Assembly: GCA_032358165.1 (NCBI GenBank)
Contig: JAALGY010000036.1
Span: 124,001-188,000 of the forward strand
Origin: Diplosphaera chodatii
Taxonomy: Eukaryota; Chlorophyta; Trebouxiophyceae; Prasiolales; Stichococcaceae
DNA: 64,000 bases
Direction of reading: 5' to 3'
This document shows, in pieces, positions 11,352 to 27,317 of the stretch. The first letter of the stretch is position 1. Each line of letters begins with the position of its first letter. The position numbers were made by a program, and so were the translations under genes. The notes beneath the pieces were generated by a model. That model did not search any database. It saw only the letters and a list, made by a program, of their open reading frames with translations, and was not told the DNA's origin.

Positions 11352-12493
11352 ATGCGCTGGCTGCTTCAAGGCCTGGCAGCCAGTGGCGGCCGCAACGCCA
11401 TTGGTGCTGGCAAGCATGCAGCCGGAAACGTGCAGCATGCGGCAGGCAGTGCGTCAGGCATCATGACTTCTGTCTCGCACGCTGCCGGCTGGGTACGTGG
11501 TGTGGTTCGGAGTTCGTGCTTGTTGTCTCAATGCCGCCTTTTAGTTGTGCCCGACTGTAAAGGATGTTGTGCCTGTAACAATGCAGGCGTCAGAGGCAGC
11601 ATCTGACATGGCGTCAAACGTCAACTCGGAGCTTGCAGCGAATGTCGTCAGCCAATCACGTTCAGTGGCTGGTAACCTGAACTCTGCCACTGCGCTGCCT
11701 GGCGCCCGCTCGGTGGGCCCCTGGGATTGCAGGCGTCCAGTTCATTGCAAGCACTGGCAGGACATGCTGAACCATCTGTCTGCTGTCTTACTGGAACGTT
11801 GTCTGAGCAGACCGCTCTTATGTGCACAGGGCAGCAGCGGAGCAGGGCAAGCCTTGGACCTGCACACAGGCGGCAAAGAGCACTTGACCCCTCCACACAG
11901 TGTGTGGCACGGACATGGCCGCATCCTCCTGCTGCTGGTTGCTGTGCACCTTGCAGCTTTCCTATACTGGTAAGTGATATTCCTCCTGCTGTTCTGAGCT
12001 CACTGGACCGTCAACTGCGGTGAGACCTCATGCGCCTGCACTGAGGCCCAATGTGTGAATGAATTACGGTCAATGCATGTGCAGGATTTATCTATATGTG
12101 GTGGCACGTAAGTTTGAAGCGCGCAAAACAGAGCATGCACGCCGTGTTGTCAAGCCCTTCAAGGTTGGCTTGGTTTTCTTGTTGTGCAGCTGCCTAAGTT
12201 GCAAGCAGCAGCAGACAGCAGGTTGTGGCGACCCCATGTGCGCATACGAGACCGAAGGGCCTGCTGTCTCCTGAGACTTCGATTTGCTGATCCAGGTTGT
12301 TTACGAGTGGGGCCTGGACACAGCAACCGCGCTGACAGCGGCGGTGTACAAGAAGCAGGTGTCATCGCCAGCTGCCTCACCGCGCATCGCCATGACAATG
12401 CAGTCACCAATTAAGACGCCCAGCTTGGGCGGCGTACCACGCTCCAGCAGCGGCTTCAGCCTCAACAAGCTCATCAAGGGCCGCGCACTGTGA
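11352..12493 (+). CDS. Small single-pass membrane protein, unrecognised
   Basis: No family recognised. The 3' half is well defined by splicing: an exon ending at about 11970 carries GRILLLLVAVHLAAFLYW, a membrane segment; it joins at 12090 to IYLYVVARKFEARKTEHARR (a basic stretch that would sit on the cytosolic side), ending near 12165; the last exon, 12296-12493, encodes VVYEWGLDTATALTAAVYKK and a Ser/Pro-rich basic tail. Upstream exons (11352 onward and from about 11585) encode an Ala/Ser/Gly-rich amphipathic region with repeated A-x-S/N-x-x-x-A spacing (NAIGAGKHAAGNVQHAAG, ASEAASDMASNVNSELAANV). The frame is open above 11352, so the start could be earlier. It lies only about 95 bases after the Sws1-like stop on the same strand. 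Confidence 0.5.
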
Positions 12494-12851
12494 GTTAGTG
12501 CTGCAACTCAACGGAGGCCATCAGTGCAGTGTTTGGGTGTTGTGTTCCAGCAGACGCAGCAGGTGAGGCGTAGCAGCAGAGGAGCTGCTGGGCATACTTG
12601 CTGTGGTGGCTGCTGGTGCTCGTCACAGAGGATCCTGAGCTGATTGGGCTACGGACATCAGACCGCTGAACATGAAACTTATCTTTACGAACCCTTCTGC
12701 TTTGTCGTTTGGTTGTTTTGACGCGTTTTGATGCACATGTTGGCTGTGCAGAGTAATTTTTGGACCATACAAGTTTGTAAACAAACCGACACGTGATGCA
12801 GCTGCACTGCATATCTGCATAAGGGTAGTCTGATGCAAGCAGATTCTTCAT

Positions 12852-14848
12852 CTACTGCGACTTCTTCACTGCCTTCATCATGCCGTACTCCATGAGACCG
12901 GAATCGAAGGCGCGGTGCATGCGCTCCAGCGTCACAATCTCCCGCACGACCTTGTACCAGATGAGCGGGTTGAACTTCAGGATCACGGGCCACGGGTTGT
13001 ACACGCCCACCCACACGGAGTGCCGCCACGACGGCAGCGTCGGCGCCGTCCAGTCCGCCGTCTCCACCCGCTCCAGCTGCCCAGTGCCCTGCAGCGCGAC
13101 ACGTTTCTGATCACCGCCTATGTCCCACCATCCAGATGCGGCCAGAATACGCTTCAGTTGAGAAGCACAACGCATTCAGCATCTCCTGAATGCGATGATG
13201 AGGGCGGTGTGGCATGAAGTCGGGTTTGTTCGCCACATGTAGAGCAGCATTGTGCACACCTCCATGAGGCGGCCGTACTCCTGGTATGAGATGAAGTGGG
13301 GGTGCGCCCACTCCTCGTACAGGAAGTCCAGCTCGTCACGCTCCTTGTCGCTGAAGGGTGTGTCCGGCGTCTCCTCCCGCTGGCACCAGGTCGCGATGAT
13401 CATCGTGCCACCTTGAAGCCAGCGAAAGATAGTGTGTTTAGGCTTGCCCATGTGTAGCCAAGTGGACCACATGATCAGCAACCCTGTGCAGGCATGTCAT
13501 AGTATCTTGTGCAGAATAAGAACCTGGCTTCAGGACGCGGGTCATCTCCTCCACATAGCGCTTCTTGTCCGGCATGTGCTCCCCGGACTCGCACGCCCAG
13601 ACGAGGTCGAAGCTGTTTTCCGGCCAGTCCATCTTCAATGCGTCCATCACCTGGACAGCTTTGGGATACACGTCAGCCAAGCAGGCACGGTGCACTCATG
13701 AATGTCTGCACGGCATGTGCACAGGCCCGGCGGGTCACCTGGAAGTGCACGTTGCCGACGCCCTGCTCCCTGGCCAGCTCCGTGCCCCGCCGCACCTGCT
13801 CCTTCGACAGCGTGATACCTGCGCAGCGGTGCCCAGCCAGCTCGAGTGAACCACGTATTTAGTCGACTCAGGCTGGTGCGACCACCCAGACGGCAACAAT
13901 GACGTCCATGGTCTACCACTCACCCTGGACATCGGCGCTGGTGAACCGCTTTGCCAGGTGGCGCGATGTGCCGCCAAAACCGCAGCCAACATCCAGGATG
14001 CGAGCTGGCGCTGTGGCGCTTCCCATGCCCCATGCCAGCATCTCGTCCACGAAATCGAACTTTGCGGCTTTGAAGTCCTTCTTCTTATACCCGGCGGCCC
14101 GTTCCTGCAGTTGGAAAGCAGCGACATGTTCAGCACTCGGCATGATTCCACAGCTGAGAGGGGCAGTGGCATCCAAGCCCTGAGAGTGTCACACCTGCTC
14201 GTTGTAGTAGCCTAAGTGGATATGCTCGCCCCAGTACGCCTCAAGGATACCTTCATTCGTCCACGCATCATATTCGTTGCCTACGCTGCTCCCGTCTGCA
14301 TACGCCCTTCATGCACAGGACGCAGACCAAGGGAAACTGAACAAGATGCTTGCTTATGTCCACTTCATGTGGACTGTCTAGCGCAATGCGATCTGGCGTC
14401 CCCACCTGGAGCCCTTGCTGAAGAGGGCTCTGAGGCCTAGGCCTGTGACGCCTGCTAGTGCGAGTGCAGCGGCGGCACCCTTCGGCGTCCCCAGGAACGC
14501 TGGTATCTGCTGGTGTGCTGGGCTGGGTGCCGCGCTGACCTCTACAAGCTGCTGCGGTCGCTGGTAAGATGGTGCATGTGCACCCTCGCTGCTGAGAGAA
14601 ACCTCTGCATCGGCCTCATGGCGGTGAATGTCGCTGTGCCATGCTGCATTGCAGCTGCTGCGTCTATGAGCACGTAGGCCTTTGCGGCGGTGCTGTCGCA
14701 TCAAGCGATCAGTGAAGGGTCGTCTGCTTCCAACCAACACATCGCTGCAGGTGCAGTGCGGCTGGCTCCTCGACTGCATCATGGACTGCTGCACACAACA
14801 GATTGGTGACAGTTTGGTGGATGCAGCTTGGGGACGTCTCACAAGCAC
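12852..14848 (-). CDS. VTE4: Chloroplast gamma-tocopherol methyltransferase-like enzyme
   Basis: SAM-dependent C-methyltransferase of the tocopherol methyltransferase type; VTE4 converts gamma- to alpha-tocopherol in plastids. Blocks in order: an Arg/Ser-rich N-terminus resembling a transit peptide (14848 to about 14415) ending ALFSKGSR at a GTGGGG donor; EYDAWTNEGILEAYWGEH-IHLGYYNEQ (about 14290-14208); KKKDFKAAKFDFVDEMLAWG and ILDVGCGFGGTSRHLAKRF, the SAM-binding motif I; MDWPENSFDLVWACESGEHM with MPDKKRYVEEM; GTMIIATWCQREETPDTPF; and ETADWTAPTLPSWRHSVWVG to a C-terminal HRAFDSGLMEYGMMKAVKK. The glycine-rich loop and ESGEHMPDK are typical of VTE4-type enzymes. The EHIHLGYY and LPSWRHS wording is that of an algal subgroup, so the exact methyl acceptor is inferred. 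The start Met is uncertain (14848 or 14776). Confidence 0.8.
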
Positions 14849-15082
14849 ATTTCGGGCCTTAACATATATGATGATACAAGCGCGACGGTGAAACGCGCAA
14901 ACTTCTGCAAATTTAGGAATGGCAGTCTATTGCATGCACACGTTGGCAGGACGTCCGGTGCAAGGATGACGCAGGCAGTTGCCGTTTGCACCAAAGCTCG
15001 CCCGATTCATGGGTGTCTCACTTCACTTGTCAGTAAGCAGCGGGAAACCTGCACCGCACTGTCCGCCACACCTTTCAAGCCC
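14849..15082. promoter_or_regulatory. Short divergent upstream region
   Basis: About 230 bases separate the start of the methyltransferase-like gene (minus) from the LYRM2-like start (plus), so both promoters must share this stretch or extend into 5' coding sequence. No individual promoter element was recognised. Confidence 0.45.
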
Positions 15083-15469
15083 ATGTCAACATCGTTGCGC
15101 GGCTTTGTCTTGCGTGGTGAGGCCCTCAAACTATACAGAAGCTTCCTCAGGGTGGCGCAGCAGGCGCCAGTGGATGCTCGAGGTGACGCTTCGTGCATGA
15201 TTTGTGCATAGTGGTCGTGACCAACAGCAGAAGCAAGCATGCATGTGCAAGGCCGTCATATTGGCGGCTGGATACAGCTGCTGCATGTCGACGTGACCCA
15301 AAGCTCACGTGTTGCTTCATATGATCTCACAGGGGAGGTGAAGCAGCAGATCAGGTCGGGCTTTGAGGTGCATCGCGGCGAGACAGAGGAGTACGCGTGC
15401 AAGTTTCTGCTGTCAGACGGCCGCGCACAGCTCAAGCAGCTGCGGGAGACGCTCATGCTGCAGGAGTAG
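15083..15469 (+). CDS. LYRM2: LYRM2-like LYR-motif mitochondrial protein
   Basis: Small LYR-motif protein. LYR proteins bind acyl-carrier protein and help assemble or stabilise mitochondrial complexes or Fe-S transfer; LYRM2 is linked to complex I. Two exons, 15083-15182 and 15333-15469, join in phase (one leftover G plus GG) to give 78 residues, close to the family's usual 85-90. Seen: LRGFVLRGEALKLYRSFLRV with the LYR tripeptide and the following Phe; QQAPVDARGEVKQQIRSGFE; then EEYACKFLLSDGRAQLKQL and a C-terminal ETLMLQE. The alignment with LYRM2 (FVRRQQVLLLYRR...REEFRRNK...GNMQLKELEKTL pattern) holds through the whole length. The stop is only 35 bases before the next start on the same strand. 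Confidence 0.82.
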
Positions 15470-15504
15470 ATTGCAAGGCTAGCTTGGAGGCACAACAGCA
15501 AGGC

Positions 15505-17737
15505 ATGGCCCGGAAGCGGCGGCTGGCGCCGCAGTCCGTCTGGAACGAGCCTGCACTGCGCGCTGCCTTTGCCGCAGCTGAGATTAAGGACAGCCACGTA
15601 CAGAGGGTTCACAAGTGAGCGCACGTCTGTGCCAATTTCGCAGCAGCACGTTCAGCCAACACAAGTGAAGAACTTGCCTCCCAAAGAGACATATGCTCTG
15701 CAGGCACCTCATGCGCTTTCCGGGGGCTGCGTGGGACAGCATTCCAGACCTGCCTAAGAACGCCATCAGCCTGCTGTCAGAGACCTTCACGCATTCCACC
15801 TCCAAGGTGCGGTGGCGCAACTCCTGTGCTGAAACGGTCCACACAGAGGTCGTCATGCGGCGGCATGTCGATGAGCGGCATGTGCCACTGCTGCAGGTGG
15901 TGCAGGCGCAGCATTCGGCAGATGGTGAAACCACAAAGCTGCTGCTGCAGTTGCAGGATGGGCTCACTGTTGAGTCGGTAATCATGCACTACGACACCAC
16001 AGGTTCAGCCACCTGCTGCAAGTGCTGTCTCAACTGCCACTGTCACTTACTGGCATCTGTGTCTGCTGCTGTGTGCAGTCTGCTATCTAGCCAGATCCAG
16101 ACATGCAAAGCAGCAACTTGCCGCAGGCGTGACAGACGTTGGACGGGGTGACAGTGATGCAGACAGCTGTGTGACTACTGGCGGCAGCCGCGCGACGCTG
16201 TGCGTGTCCTCGGAGGTTGGCTGCCAGATGGGCTGCACATTCTGCGCAACAGGGACCATGGGCCTCAAGGTGCGTCCAGTAGTGGCCATAGGCGGCTGTC
16301 AGACGGCACTCGTGCCAATTGTCCAGCTTGCACCAAATGGACGATGATGAGACGAGTACTGCTGCAGGGTGACCTTACGTCTGGAGAGATCATCGAGCAG
16401 CTGGTGCACGCGCGTGCCCTTTCGCCGATTCGCAATGTGGTGTTCATGGGCATGGGGGTGCGCGGGCCTGCCTCTGCCATGTGATGGAGCTGTCAGTATG
16501 GTTCGTCTGCCAACGAGCCGTTGCCTGGTATTTGCTGACACCCTCTTTGATGCTCGAGAGCTCAGCATCTCTGCTCCACAGCATGACCAACATCCATCAC
16601 AGGAGCCCCTGAACAACTACAACGAAGTGCGGCCGGCGGTCCAGATGATGACAGACACACGTTTCTTTGGCATGCGTCGCTCGGCGGTTACAGTCTCAAC
16701 AGTCGGCGTCATCCCCCGCATCCTGCAGATGGCGGATGATCTGCCGGGCGTCAGCCTTGCGCTGTCGCTGCATGCGCCCAACCAGGTGTCATGGTGCACT
16801 GTGTATATGGCTCTACTAGGTTTACGCAAAGTCTTGACAGACTCCCTGAACCTTGCATGCCTCGTTGCTGAATAATGACGTCATTGACACGCAGGAACTG
16901 CGAAAGAGTATTGTGCCATCTGCGGCAGCATACAAGCTGGATAAGCTCATGGCAGCCATCGAGACCTACCAGCAGCGCACACGGCAGCGGGTAGGCAGCA
17001 GGACAATAACGCACCAGACACACTGCACATTCTTCTGACCGTGTGATGGAAGTGGCTGCAGATGGGCCTGTTGATGCTTAGTCAGTGTAGACATTCAGTA
17101 TTCAAACTGCAGGTGTTCATGGAGTATGTCATGCTGCACGATGTCAATGATGGCCCCGAGCAGGCGCACGAGCTGGGCAAGCTGCTGCAGGGGCGCAATG
17201 TAGTGCAAAATCTGATTCCGTGGAACCCAGTCTACAGGTGATGACTTCCACCTGTAGTTGCTCACCGCGTTGCATGCGGGCCTGCTCTTTATGCTGCTGT
17301 TTCAAGTTGCAAGACAGCTCTTTCAAAACCCTCTCTCTGGTGCAGCCCGAGCATCAAGTTCGAGGCGCCAGCGCCGGAGCGCATCAACGAGTTTCACCGC
17401 ATCTTGCGGCAGGAGTACGGCATCCCATGCACCGTCCGCCAAGAAAAGGTACCGTGCCCAACTGCAGCATTCTCGTACTTGAGGCCATCCGACGCTTGAC
17501 ATGATGTTTGGTGTGCACTGCTTGCTCTTACCTACGGAGAGCTTGATAAGGGAAGCAAACTTGCTATAATTGTACATCGATGCGATGTTGACTGTGCAGG
17601 GTCAGGACATCAGTGGCGCATGCGGGCAGCTTGTGGTCGAGACCTCGCATATGAGCAACGGCAGTGGCCCGGGTCACAGCCCATTGGCAGACATAGAAGA
17701 GGTTGGCCGGCGGCGTGTTGATGTGGTGGCTTGTTAG
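15505..17737 (+). CDS. RlmN-like radical-SAM RNA methyltransferase
   Basis: Radical-SAM enzyme of the RlmN/Cfr family, which methylates C2 of adenine in 23S rRNA (and some tRNAs) in bacteria; plants carry several organelle- or cytosol-directed homologues. Exons run from 15505 with introns of roughly 60-300 bases. Seen: SVWNEPALRAAFAAAEIKDSH; HLMRFPGAAWDSIPDLPK; LQDGLTVESVIMHY; TLCVSSEVGCQMGCTFCATG, which holds the CxxxCxxC cluster-binding motif and the family's conserved upstream Cys; VVFMGMGEPLNNYNEV across an intron; VTVSTVGVIPRI; LALSLHAPNQ; VFMEYVMLHDVNDGPEQA; NLIPWNPV; and DISGACGQLVVET near the C-terminus with the second catalytic Cys. All catalytic residues appear present. No clear transit peptide follows the start (MARKRRLAPQ), so cellular location is open. 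Confidence 0.93.
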
Positions 17738-17788
17738 TTGTTTAGTCAGCACAGCTGCTGCAGGGTTGAAACGATCGGAGTATGCCAC

Positions 17789-17793
17789 TGTAA
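17789..17793 (+). terminator. Possible TGTAA polyadenylation signal
   Basis: TGTAA, the usual green-algal polyadenylation signal, 52 bases after the RlmN-like stop codon. Such a short motif can occur by chance; position is the only support. Confidence 0.35.
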
Positions 17794-18029
17794 ATTATGC
17801 AAGCGTTGTCACGCAACTGGGACGTAGAATGGGCTGCAGAGCACCCCTGATATAACACCTGGCACCGCTCAGCTATACTAACACTTGCACACCATACCAT
17901 TTGCAAAGAGCTGCTCATTAAATGTATGTATCTACTACTACATGATTAAGTAGCATACGGCCACATGTAACAGTGCAGAGCATATCCACCACGCATGGGC
18001 ACGAAATCAGCCTAGTGCAGCACATGCAT

Positions 18030-20438
18030 TCACCGTACCACTGCCAGCTCGTCTGCAGGCCGCAGCAGCTCCTCGTGCAGCTGTGAGCACACTACGGTCG
18101 GCGGCGGCCGTGGTGGCTCTGCTGTGGCCGCCTGCCGCCGCAGCAGATTGGTCAGCGTCATGGCGGTCATCTTCAGTCTGCCCGTCACCTTGCAGCCGGG
18201 CGCTGGTCTCATGCCCAGTATCTCCAACCGGTACAAGTTGCCGCTGACTGCTGCCACGTTGCCGGTAGTCCAGTGGGTTATGGGGGCATCTGGCGGTCGG
18301 CCCAAAGCATTGCCACTGAGGTCCAGCAGCCGCAGCTTCTGCACAACGCCAGCTGGCAGCGCATCTGCCAGCGTGGTGACACCATTGTTGCGCAGGCTCA
18401 GTAAAGTCAGTTGTGAGAGGATTGCCGTTGCGGGTGACTTTTGCAATCCGCACGTGTCGAAGCCCTACAACGTGACGCAGAGCAAGTGTGATGAATGATG
18501 AGGGGCGATCACCACTGTCCAGCTCAGTACATTATACACAGACTTACCTGCGTTTGCCTGCATATACTGCAATGATACCTCAGCAAGTGGGTGGGCTGTG
18601 CATTATTAAAAGTGTGACTCACCAATGCTTGCAGGCGCCGCAGGGGTTGCAGCGCAGCAGCCACATCTGCTGACCAAATGCCCAACTGCTTGAAGCCCTT
18701 CACATAGAGCTGCCTCAGGGAGACCAACGAAGATATGCTTTGGAGCAACTCTTCGTTATGGCAGCTGTCAGCAAGGTCTGCTGGCGCCTCCAGGCGGAGG
18801 GAACAGAGCCTGAACAGGAGGACAATGTCAGCACTGTGTTATACTCTGCATGAAAACACGGCAATACTTGCTTGGGAAAACACGGTTGCTCACCCAGGTG
18901 GCAAGCATTGCACTCCCCAACTGTGCCATGTCACATGCAGGTGCTGCAGACTGGTTAGACCAGCAAAGTGTCGCGGCAGGCGCGGCACTGTGATTGCGTC
19001 GTGATACTTTATGTCCACTGCAAAATCCTCAATGTCCTCTGTCAGCCGCAGTCGCCGCAGGCTGGAGGGCAGTGCACTGGCTGCAATCCTCATCTGACAG
19101 TCCTCTGGATCTCTCAACACCAGCGACGTCAATTGGGTGGCTGCAGACAGCTGTACAGGCAGGTCGTTCCTGCAAGGTCGATCAGGTGGTGCCATTATGT
19201 TGCCGGCATGTGGGAGCTCTGAGCACACCTTTTACCATGCCAGTATGCTGCACTATGCATGCAGAGTATCAGCTGTATCAGCAGCTGCAGTCAGTGCCCG
19301 GTGTCAGCCTGGCAAGCAGGAACAATCAGTGTAGAAAATTGCATGCGCACCCAATGTGCATGCGCACAAGCTTCAGATCTTCCAGCAGTGGGCAGCAGCA
19401 AAGGGCACCCAGTAGATCGTCTGCTATTTGACCGACTGAGTCAGGATGATCGTCCTCCACACGGTCTCCCACATACTTCAGAGCAGCCACCTATTGTAAC
19501 GAAGCAGATGAACAAGTGTGTCAGCACGGCAATGCCTGACGCAAAGGCTCGCTTTTGGCATATATGGAGAATGCATTGCACCTGCATCAGCCAGTGGTTG
19601 TTAATGATGCAACACAGGCATGTACATCTGTTGCAGTGCAGAGTAGTGCACCTTAAGCTTCCGCAGGCTGCGGACGGTCATGGTGAGTGGATGGAAATCG
19701 CGCTGCTCAGGGATGGCCACAGTGAGACGCTCTAGGGCTAAAGCCAGCGATATCAGGCTCGTTGTTTTCCGTGGCAGGCGTGCGTACTCGTTCTCTATCC
19801 TGCCGACATGCGACGTGAGTACCCACAGTTCTTGCAGCTGGCTGCCAGCGGCGAACAGTATAGCACATATGTCATCAAGCAGTCGACCATGGGTTCCATC
19901 CCGGTCATCCCCAGTCTGCAAGAAAGGGTGCATGTGATGAGGCCTAAAGCTTTTGCTGCCGGTGATCTGGCAATTGTGGGCCCTCAGAGCAAAGCATGGC
20001 TCAAGTTCCAACACAACTTGGGCATTCGGCACATTACGCACATCGTCAATATCTTCTGGATCGCCAAGTATCCACATGGGTGGCGCCTCCGCAACCAGGA
20101 TGTGCAGAACCCTGATGTGGCAGGCGCGAGCCTGACACCAGCGCACCAAGGATCCATAGACCCAAGTGGGTTTGAATCCAACCTGCGCCTCCTCGATGCT
20201 GAGGCTTTGCCACACCACTGCCGCATGAGTGCTACATGAGACTGCTCGCCAGCGGCGACACACAAATGCAAGGCGTGCCCTGCAGTGCAGGTATGTAGCC
20301 GGTATATGAGCATTACAAGATCCCTTGTGACAATACACTTTGAAGGACGCTTCACGTTGTACATACAACTGCTCACCTGTCGCGCCAGGGCAAACTCTGA
20401 AAGATGTCTGCGAGCACATCGTCACCCAGGTGGTCCAT
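18030..20438 (-). CDS. F-box protein with leucine-rich repeats
   Basis: Probable substrate-recognition subunit of an SCF ubiquitin ligase. Exon 1 (20438-20377) reads MDHLGDDVLADIFQSLPWRD; it joins in phase to 20279, RARLAFVCRRWRAVSCSTHA, giving a short but recognisable F-box (L-x-D-x-x-x-x-I-F ... RLAFVCRRWR). The long second exon continues with a roughly 200-residue region (LHILVAEAPPMWILGDPE, SQLQELWVLTSHVGRIE). Later exons carry leucine-rich repeats: SLRRLRLTEDIEDFAVDI, TSLQHLHVTWHSW, SLVSLRQLYVKGFKQLGIW, LTLLSLRNNGVTTLADAL and KLRLLDLSGNALG. It ends with a Pro-rich tail and a stop at 18030. The target is unknown. Algal genomes have many F-box/LRR genes, so a specific name is not justified. 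Confidence 0.78.
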
Positions 20439-21430
20439 CTGTGTGGAGGTGTCAAGGCATCATCAACAGTGTATCACGCTTGCATGTCACGTCACCTCGA
20501 CAGTATATGTCAGTTGGCGCATGAAAGCAGAATCAGCAGTCAAAAGCCCAGGAGGCAGCAATCGAAGCGACATATCGCTGCACATGTGCAGCGAGCAACA
20601 CAGCGCACACACATTTATAGGTGCGCGGTCCAAGATGCCGTCTGCTCGTGTGGGTCGTGCGCTTCGGAACCTGTGCTTAGTCTCTGTATCGCACAGTTTT
20701 ACCAGCCCTTATGTGAATCCGCTGCACTCATTGACACATCAATCTACATGCAGCTGAGCTACACCATTTGCTCTTGCAGCCTCCATGACTGCACCTCGAC
20801 CGCTGTCTACCCTGCACCAACGAAGTTGTGCTGGATTCCATCTGGACAGACTGAACGATCTGAGCTAGCTGCTGTGCATGTAAACTTTGTGACACCTTGT
20901 GCCATCCATGCATACGCGTGCTTCCTTCATACCGAGAATAGGCTGTTGACGTGCATGTTTCGGAGCTCCTGCCGCGTCAACATTACACTTCTCGGCATGC
21001 GGACCTATGCTGGCAACGGAGACACTGGCCATCCGCCAGTCCCAGAGCGGACGAGGACTCCCAGTCAGGGCGCATAGCTATAGTTCCACCGCAATTCAAA
21101 TGCGTGATATTGCGTGCATGCTTGCGTACGGCCGTGCTTCAGACCGCTGGCTTCATTTCAGGAGTGCTGTCGGCACGGCATTGTCCCAATCGAAGCATCA
21201 CGCTGATCCGCGCATGCGTTCAGAACCTCATTGAAGCGACATTTTTCAAGGGCAGCTTGAATGCATTTCTGACAACGCGGGCGGGGGCTAATCAACAGTT
21301 TGTCCGGCATGGTGGGCATGGTGTAGCTTGCAAATGTGTGGAATAGCTGATGTGCATGTTGCAGCCGGGTGCTGACACGTCCGCTGCGTCTTCTGGTCAC
21401 GGCATCCAGGGTCGTCTTCACTGATCGCAG
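20439..21430. promoter_or_regulatory. Divergent upstream region of F-box gene and MCM2
   Basis: About 1 kb head-to-head between the F-box gene (minus) and the first recognised MCM2 exon (plus). It probably contains both promoters and an unrecognised MCM2 first exon. A 245-codon open frame (20340-21077 plus) crosses into the antisense of the F-box exon and has no protein-like features. Confidence 0.4.
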
Positions 21431-26542
<5,112 letters not shown>

Positions 26543-27317
26543 TGTTGCAGCTGACTGGCAGATCGGCTGCTGCGGGGTCGCTGCAGTCCTGTCGGTGTGT
26601 ATAATCTGGGCGGAAGTGGACTCTTTTCAGATACAGACAGATTCCGTACAGTGTGGCGCAAACTGCACATGCAGGCTTCCAACCTGGGTGCCTTTGATGA
26701 GAATGATGTTTCCACCGCGTGACGTTGCAAACTGCTTTCTGCTGCCTGTTTTCATCCTGACTGTAAAGGGCAAACGAGTGTGCAGGTGCACACAGCGTTC
26801 AAAGAACCCAGCTAACAGGGGGCAGACAGTGCTACAAGCGGGGGACCACGCCATTTCTTTGCTTGCGGCATCCGTGGCGTTCCACATTCGCACAGTGCGC
26901 GCAAACAAGTCTTGCATACTGTGGGAGTTGCAGGTCGAAGGGAGCATATGGCTCTGATGACTGAACATACCCACATTATGGCATGTCAAACAAATGCACA
27001 TGGCCACCGCTGCAATGGTCAAGCAGTATTGATTGGGCCAACGAGGCGGTCATCTAGACAGACAGTACCACGCAGGCAAGTGTGCAGGGCGCGCCTTGCG
27101 CATGCTGTGCCAATGAGTAATCCAGCGCATGTGGCACAGAAAGCTGCCATGATCAGTGGTGTTTGTTTTTGATACCGCTCTTCTACGTGTGACCCTATGC
27201 TATGACCGACATGGTGAGCCTGTATTGTTGTCTGCTATTGCCTACTTGCTGAGTCTGTATTGTTGTTCACCGTGCAGATTGGTCTCATGTTGCAAAACAG
27301 CCAGCGCAGAGCCCAGT
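26543..27317. other. Intergenic, nothing recognised
   Basis: About 775 bases between MCM2 and MsrB on the same strand. It would hold the MCM2 3' UTR and the MsrB promoter and 5' UTR. A TGTAA at 26762-26766, 220 bases after the MCM2 stop, may be its polyadenylation signal. Open frames here show no motif. Confidence 0.4.

Noticed and set aside
20340..21077. 245-codon open frame on the plus strand
   Set aside because: It overlaps the first exon of the F-box gene in antisense, is rich in Cys/His/Ser without pattern, and lies in the divergent promoter interval; it looks like a chance frame.
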